Positions 61,237 to 64,000 of a stretch of 64,000 nt of DNA are shown here, in pieces. The notes under the pieces were generated by a model, which searched no databases, had not been told where the DNA came from, and saw only the letters and a program-made list of their open reading frames with translations. Every line of letters begins with the position of its first letter. Position 1 is the stretch's first letter. Source of the stretch: Pseudarthrobacter oxydans (GTDB lineage: Bacteria; Actinomycetota; Actinomycetes; Actinomycetales; Micrococcaceae); NCBI RefSeq assembly GCF_013314975.1, contig NZ_JABTYH010000021.1, positions 1 to 64,000 on the forward strand, in the 5' to 3' direction. Position numbers and translations under genes: made by a program.

Positions 61237-61250
61237 TGTAAACGCTTGCA
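61237..61250. promoter_or_regulatory. LacI-family operator between alpha-glucosidase and ABC importer
   Basis: TGTAAACGCTTGCA, canonical LacI-type dyad, 27 bases upstream of the alpha-glucosidase ATG and 101 bases upstream of the binding-protein ATG. Related to the site at 55163. Confidence 0.85.
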
Positions 61251-61350
61251 TTGCCGACAGCAACATTACTAGTGTGATGGTCACCACAACAACCTCACCA
61301 AACAACCGCACTGTCGACTTACTTGTCACTCAGCGAGGAGCTTCAAGCTA

Positions 61351-62637
61351 ATGAAAACCCCTAGATTCCTACTTCCGGCTGCCACCGCCGGTGTCCTGGC
61401 CCTGACCCTCACCGCCTGCGGCGGGGGAGGTGGCGGCGGAACCACGGGAGGCGGCAGCGACGCCGAAGCAAACCTCGAGGGCCGCGGCCCCATTACGTAT
61501 GTCCAGGGCAAGGACAACAGCAACGTGGTCCGTCCCCTGCTCGACAAGTGGAATGCTGCGCACCCCGATGAGCAGGTGACGTTCAAGGAGCAGACTGACC
61601 AGGCAGACCAGCAGCACGATGACCTGGTCCAGAACTTCCAGGCCAAGAACGAAAACTACGACGTCGTCAGTGTTGACGTTGTCTGGACTGCAGAATTTGC
61701 CGCCCGCGGGTGGCTGCAGCCGCTCGAAGGCAACATGGCCATCGAGACGGACGGCATGCTTGAGCCCACCATCGAGGCAGGCTCGTACCAGGACAAGCTG
61801 TACACCGCGCCTGTTTCCTCCGACGGCGGCATCCTCTACTACCGCAAGGACCTGGTTCCCGAAGCTCCCAAGACCTGGGACGAGATGATGGGCATGTGCT
61901 CCATCGCCAAGGAAAACAACATCGGCTGCTACGCCGGCCAGTTCAAGCAGTACGAAGGCCTGACGGTTAACGCATCAGAGGCCATCAACTCCGCGGGCGG
62001 CTCCGTGCTCGGCGACGACGGCAAGCCCAACCTGACCACTCCCGAGGCCGAGGAAGGCCTGAACAACCTGGTTGACGCCTTCAAGAACGGGAACATCCCG
62101 GCCGAAGCCATCACCTACCAGGAAGAGGAAAGCCGCCGCGCGTTCCAGGAAGGCAAGCTGCTCTTCCTGCGCAACTGGCCTTACGTCTACAACCTGGCCA
62201 CCACTGAAGGTTCCTCCCAGGTGAAGGACGTGCTGGGCATGGCTGCACTTCCCGGCAAGGATGGCCCGGGTGCGTCCTCGCTCGGCGGACACAATGCCGC
62301 CATCAGTGTCTACTCCAAGAACAAGGCCACGGCCCTGGACTTCGTGAAGTTCCTGATCGAGGAAGAGCAGCAGAAGTTCTTCGCCACCCAGGGTTCGCTG
62401 GCTCCCGTCCTTGGTGACCTCTACGAAGACCAGGAACTCGTTGCCAAGCTGCCGTACCTGCCGGTCCTGAAGACCTCCATCGAGAACGCCGTGCCCCGCC
62501 CGGTCACCCCGTTCTACCCGGCGGTCACCCAGGCCATCCAGGAGAACTCCTACGCTGCCTTGAAGGGCGAGAAGTCCGCTGAACAGGCCTTGGCCGATAT
62601 GCAGAAGTCCATCGAGTCCGCCGGCGCAGGATCGTAG
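61351..62637 (+). CDS. Sugar ABC transporter substrate-binding lipoprotein
   Basis: 428 residues; signal peptide with lipobox LTAC (Cys23) followed by a Gly-rich linker. Family 1 extracellular binding protein (ANLEGRGPITYVQGKDNSNV, NFQAKNENYDVVSVDVVWTA, YYRKDLVPEAPKTWDEMMG). Similar to ThuE/AglE types for alpha-glucosides such as trehalose, maltose or sucrose. First gene of the importer operon behind a LacI-type operator. Confidence 0.93.
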   Translation: MKTPRFLLPAATAGVLALTLTACGGGGGGGTTGGGSDAEANLEGRGPITYVQGKDNSNVVRPLLDKWNAAHPDEQVTFKEQTDQADQQHDDLVQNFQAKNENYDVVSVDVVWTAEFAARGWLQPLEGNMAIETDGMLEPTIEAGSYQDKLYTAPVSSDGGILYYRKDLVPEAPKTWDEMMGMCSIAKENNIGCYAGQFKQYEGLTVNASEAINSAGGSVLGDDGKPNLTTPEAEEGLNNLVDAFKNGNIPAEAITYQEEESRRAFQEGKLLFLRNWPYVYNLATTEGSSQVKDVLGMAALPGKDGPGASSLGGHNAAISVYSKNKATALDFVKFLIEEEQQKFFATQGSLAPVLGDLYEDQELVAKLPYLPVLKTSIENAVPRPVTPFYPAVTQAIQENSYAALKGEKSAEQALADMQKSIESAGAGS

Positions 62638-62644
62638 CTCCATC

Positions 62645-63682
62645 ATGGCAACCGAATTGGGCCCGACGCCGGTAAAAGGGCCGGCGTCGGGCGGGACCCC
62701 GGTCCACCACGGACCCAAGGGCGTAGGGGAAGACAACAAGATCCTCAGCCAGGGCAAGTGGGCCACTTGGCTTCTTGCACCGACCATCATTGCTCTGGGC
62801 ATTGTGATCGTCTACCCGATCATCAGTGCCATCGTCATGTCGTTCCAGAAGGACGCCGGGCTTGATCCGGCGACAGGGCTCTTCACCGCCGGCGGTCCCG
62901 CCGGCATCCAGAACTACGTGAACTGGCTGGGGCAGCAGTGTGCCGCCCCCGGCGGCGGTACCGTCGCCTGCCCGCCCGGCACGCTGGGCGGCCAGTTCTG
63001 GTCAGCCACCGGAACAACCTTCCTCTTCACCGTCATCACTGTCACCTTTGAAACAATCCTTGGTTTCTGGATGGCCATGATCATGGCGCGCACCTTCAAG
63101 GGCCGCGGACTCGTCCGGGCAGCAGTGCTGGTTCCGTGGGCCATCCCCACCGCCGTCACCGCCCAGCTGTGGCTCTTCATCTTCGCCTTCGAGGGCATCG
63201 CCAACAAGCTGTTCAACGCCTCCATCCTGTGGACCGGCAGCGAGTGGCCGGCCAAGTGGGCCGTGATCATCGCGGACACCTGGAAGACCACGCCGTTCAT
63301 GGCGCTGCTGATCCTTGCTGGCCTGCAGATGATTCCGGCGGACGTCTACGAGGCTGCCAAGGTGGATGGTGCCACTGCGTGGCAGCGCTTCCGGCTCATC
63401 ACGCTTCCGCTGGTGAAGCCAGCGCTGATGGTCGCCATCCTGTTCCGCACCCTGGACGCCCTCCGTATGTTCGACCTTCCGTACATCCTCACCGGCGGTG
63501 CCAACAACACCACCACGCTGTCCATCCTGGTGATCAACCAGATCAGGCAAGGGTTCAATTCAGCGGCCGCCTTGTCCACCATCACATTCATCATCATCTT
63601 CCTGGTCGCATTCATCTTCGTCCGGTTCCTTGGTGCGAACGTCGTGGAGCAAAGCGGAGCCACCGGTAAGGGGAAGAAATGA
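62645..63682 (+). CDS. Sugar ABC transporter permease (MalF-like)
   Basis: 345 residues; six main helices and the EAA loop YEAAKVDGATAWQRFRLITL. Forms the channel with the next permease; ATP-binding subunit is not in the window. The N-terminal ~40 residues are hydrophilic. Confidence 0.94.
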   Translation: MATELGPTPVKGPASGGTPVHHGPKGVGEDNKILSQGKWATWLLAPTIIALGIVIVYPIISAIVMSFQKDAGLDPATGLFTAGGPAGIQNYVNWLGQQCAAPGGGTVACPPGTLGGQFWSATGTTFLFTVITVTFETILGFWMAMIMARTFKGRGLVRAAVLVPWAIPTAVTAQLWLFIFAFEGIANKLFNASILWTGSEWPAKWAVIIADTWKTTPFMALLILAGLQMIPADVYEAAKVDGATAWQRFRLITLPLVKPALMVAILFRTLDALRMFDLPYILTGGANNTTTLSILVINQIRQGFNSAAALSTITFIIIFLVAFIFVRFLGANVVEQSGATGKGKK

Positions 63683-64000
63683 CAACCACAACTGCCTCCA
63701 CGGAACTGCGGGCACGGCAGGACAAAGGCCGCAAGGCCGCCCAGAACCGGGAAAAATGGGCGCAGGCACGCACGTACATCAGCGCCGTCGTCATCCTGAT
63801 CTGGTGCCTTGCGCCGGCTTACTGGATGGTGGTGACGGCGTTCCGCGAGGTGGGCTTTACCTACGACACCTCGCTGCTGCCCACCCACGTGACCCTGGAC
63901 AACTTCGCCACTGCCTTCGACACCTCGTTCGGCAACCGGTTCGGCCAGGCACTGATCAACAGCGTCTTCATCGGCGTGACGGTTACGGCCATCTCGCTCC
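63679..64000 (+). CDS. Carbohydrate ABC transporter permease (MalG-like), N-terminal part
   Basis: ATGA overlap with the preceding permease. 107 residues visible: hydrophilic start, first helix (YISAVVILIWCLAPAYWMVV), then LLPTHVTLDNFATAFDTSF, typical of MalG-type permeases. The gene is cut by the right edge. Confidence 0.9.
   Translation, partial: MTTTTASTELRARQDKGRKAAQNREKWAQARTYISAVVILIWCLAPAYWMVVTAFREVGFTYDTSLLPTHVTLDNFATAFDTSFGNRFGQALINSVFIGVTVTAISL

Noticed and set aside
1..64000. CRISPR arrays, defence islands, rRNA, origin of replication, riboswitch
   Set aside because: No regularly spaced repeats, no Cas or restriction genes, no rRNA sequence, one isolated DnaA-box only, and no recognisable riboswitch core.

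Overview
High-GC actinobacterial chromosome segment. The gene content points to the Arthrobacter/Pseudarthrobacter group (inference): a DUF222/HNH endonuclease-family protein, an Asp23/DUF2273/DUF6286 operon, a Holin-X-type membrane protein, LacI-type operators of the TGTAAACGCTTGCA kind, HxlR/QorB and TctCBA modules, and frequent ATGA/GTGA stop-start overlaps. There is no rRNA, CRISPR array, integrase or intact insertion sequence. Three tRNA genes (Glu, Asp, Phe) lie at 52.5-52.8 kb.

Layout. 0-3 kb: envelope/stress-type membrane proteins and an extended SDR. 3.1-4.0 kb: a SigB/SigF-type sigma factor. 4.3-14.1 kb: a nine-gene, mostly overlapping operon carrying the steps of ADP-glycero-manno-heptose synthesis (GmhA-like isomerase, GmhB-like phosphatase, two HldE-like kinase/nucleotidyltransferases), three glycosyltransferases including a GT9 heptosyltransferase homologue, an SDR and an aldehyde dehydrogenase. 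A spermidine-synthase-like protein follows. This operon, in an organism that should have no LPS, is the most unusual system in the window. 15-20 kb: LysR, 3-hydroxybutyrate-dehydrogenase-like SDR, HxlR/QorB-like divergent pair and an MDR oxidoreductase. 20.2-23 kb: an accessory-looking patch with a DUF222/HNH gene, a broken DinB-like gene and an orphan hypothetical.

23-27.5 kb: IclR regulator, hutU and hutH (histidine degradation). The probable hutG is 8.4 kb further on (35.9-36.9 kb). A 16-bp motif upstream of iclR and hutU recurs, less perfectly, upstream of hutG, which suggests one dispersed regulon. 28.4-35.8 kb: FAH-family hydrolase, a universal stress protein coupled to the tctCBA tricarboxylate transporter, and a CitA/CitB-type two-component system. 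37-52 kb: CPA1 antiporter, purine permease, CopC-like protein, a truncated FAD-binding protein, a two-domain universal stress protein followed by a rifampin-phosphotransferase-like protein, a LolA/RseB-like protein with an ABC transporter, CDF metal exporter, minimal metallopeptidase, EamA transporter and a PHP protein.

53-64 kb: BCCT osmolyte transporter with a tandemly duplicated tail, secreted GH68 levansucrase behind a LacI-type operator, the five-gene Asp23 operon, and a GH13 alpha-glucosidase divergent from a sugar ABC transporter with a second LacI-type operator between them. The right edge cuts the second permease. Two copies of a ~50-bp palindrome (15.1 and 25.8 kb) and a different 63-bp palindrome (17.1 kb) are intergenic repeats. 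One of them supplies the stop codons of both flanking genes.
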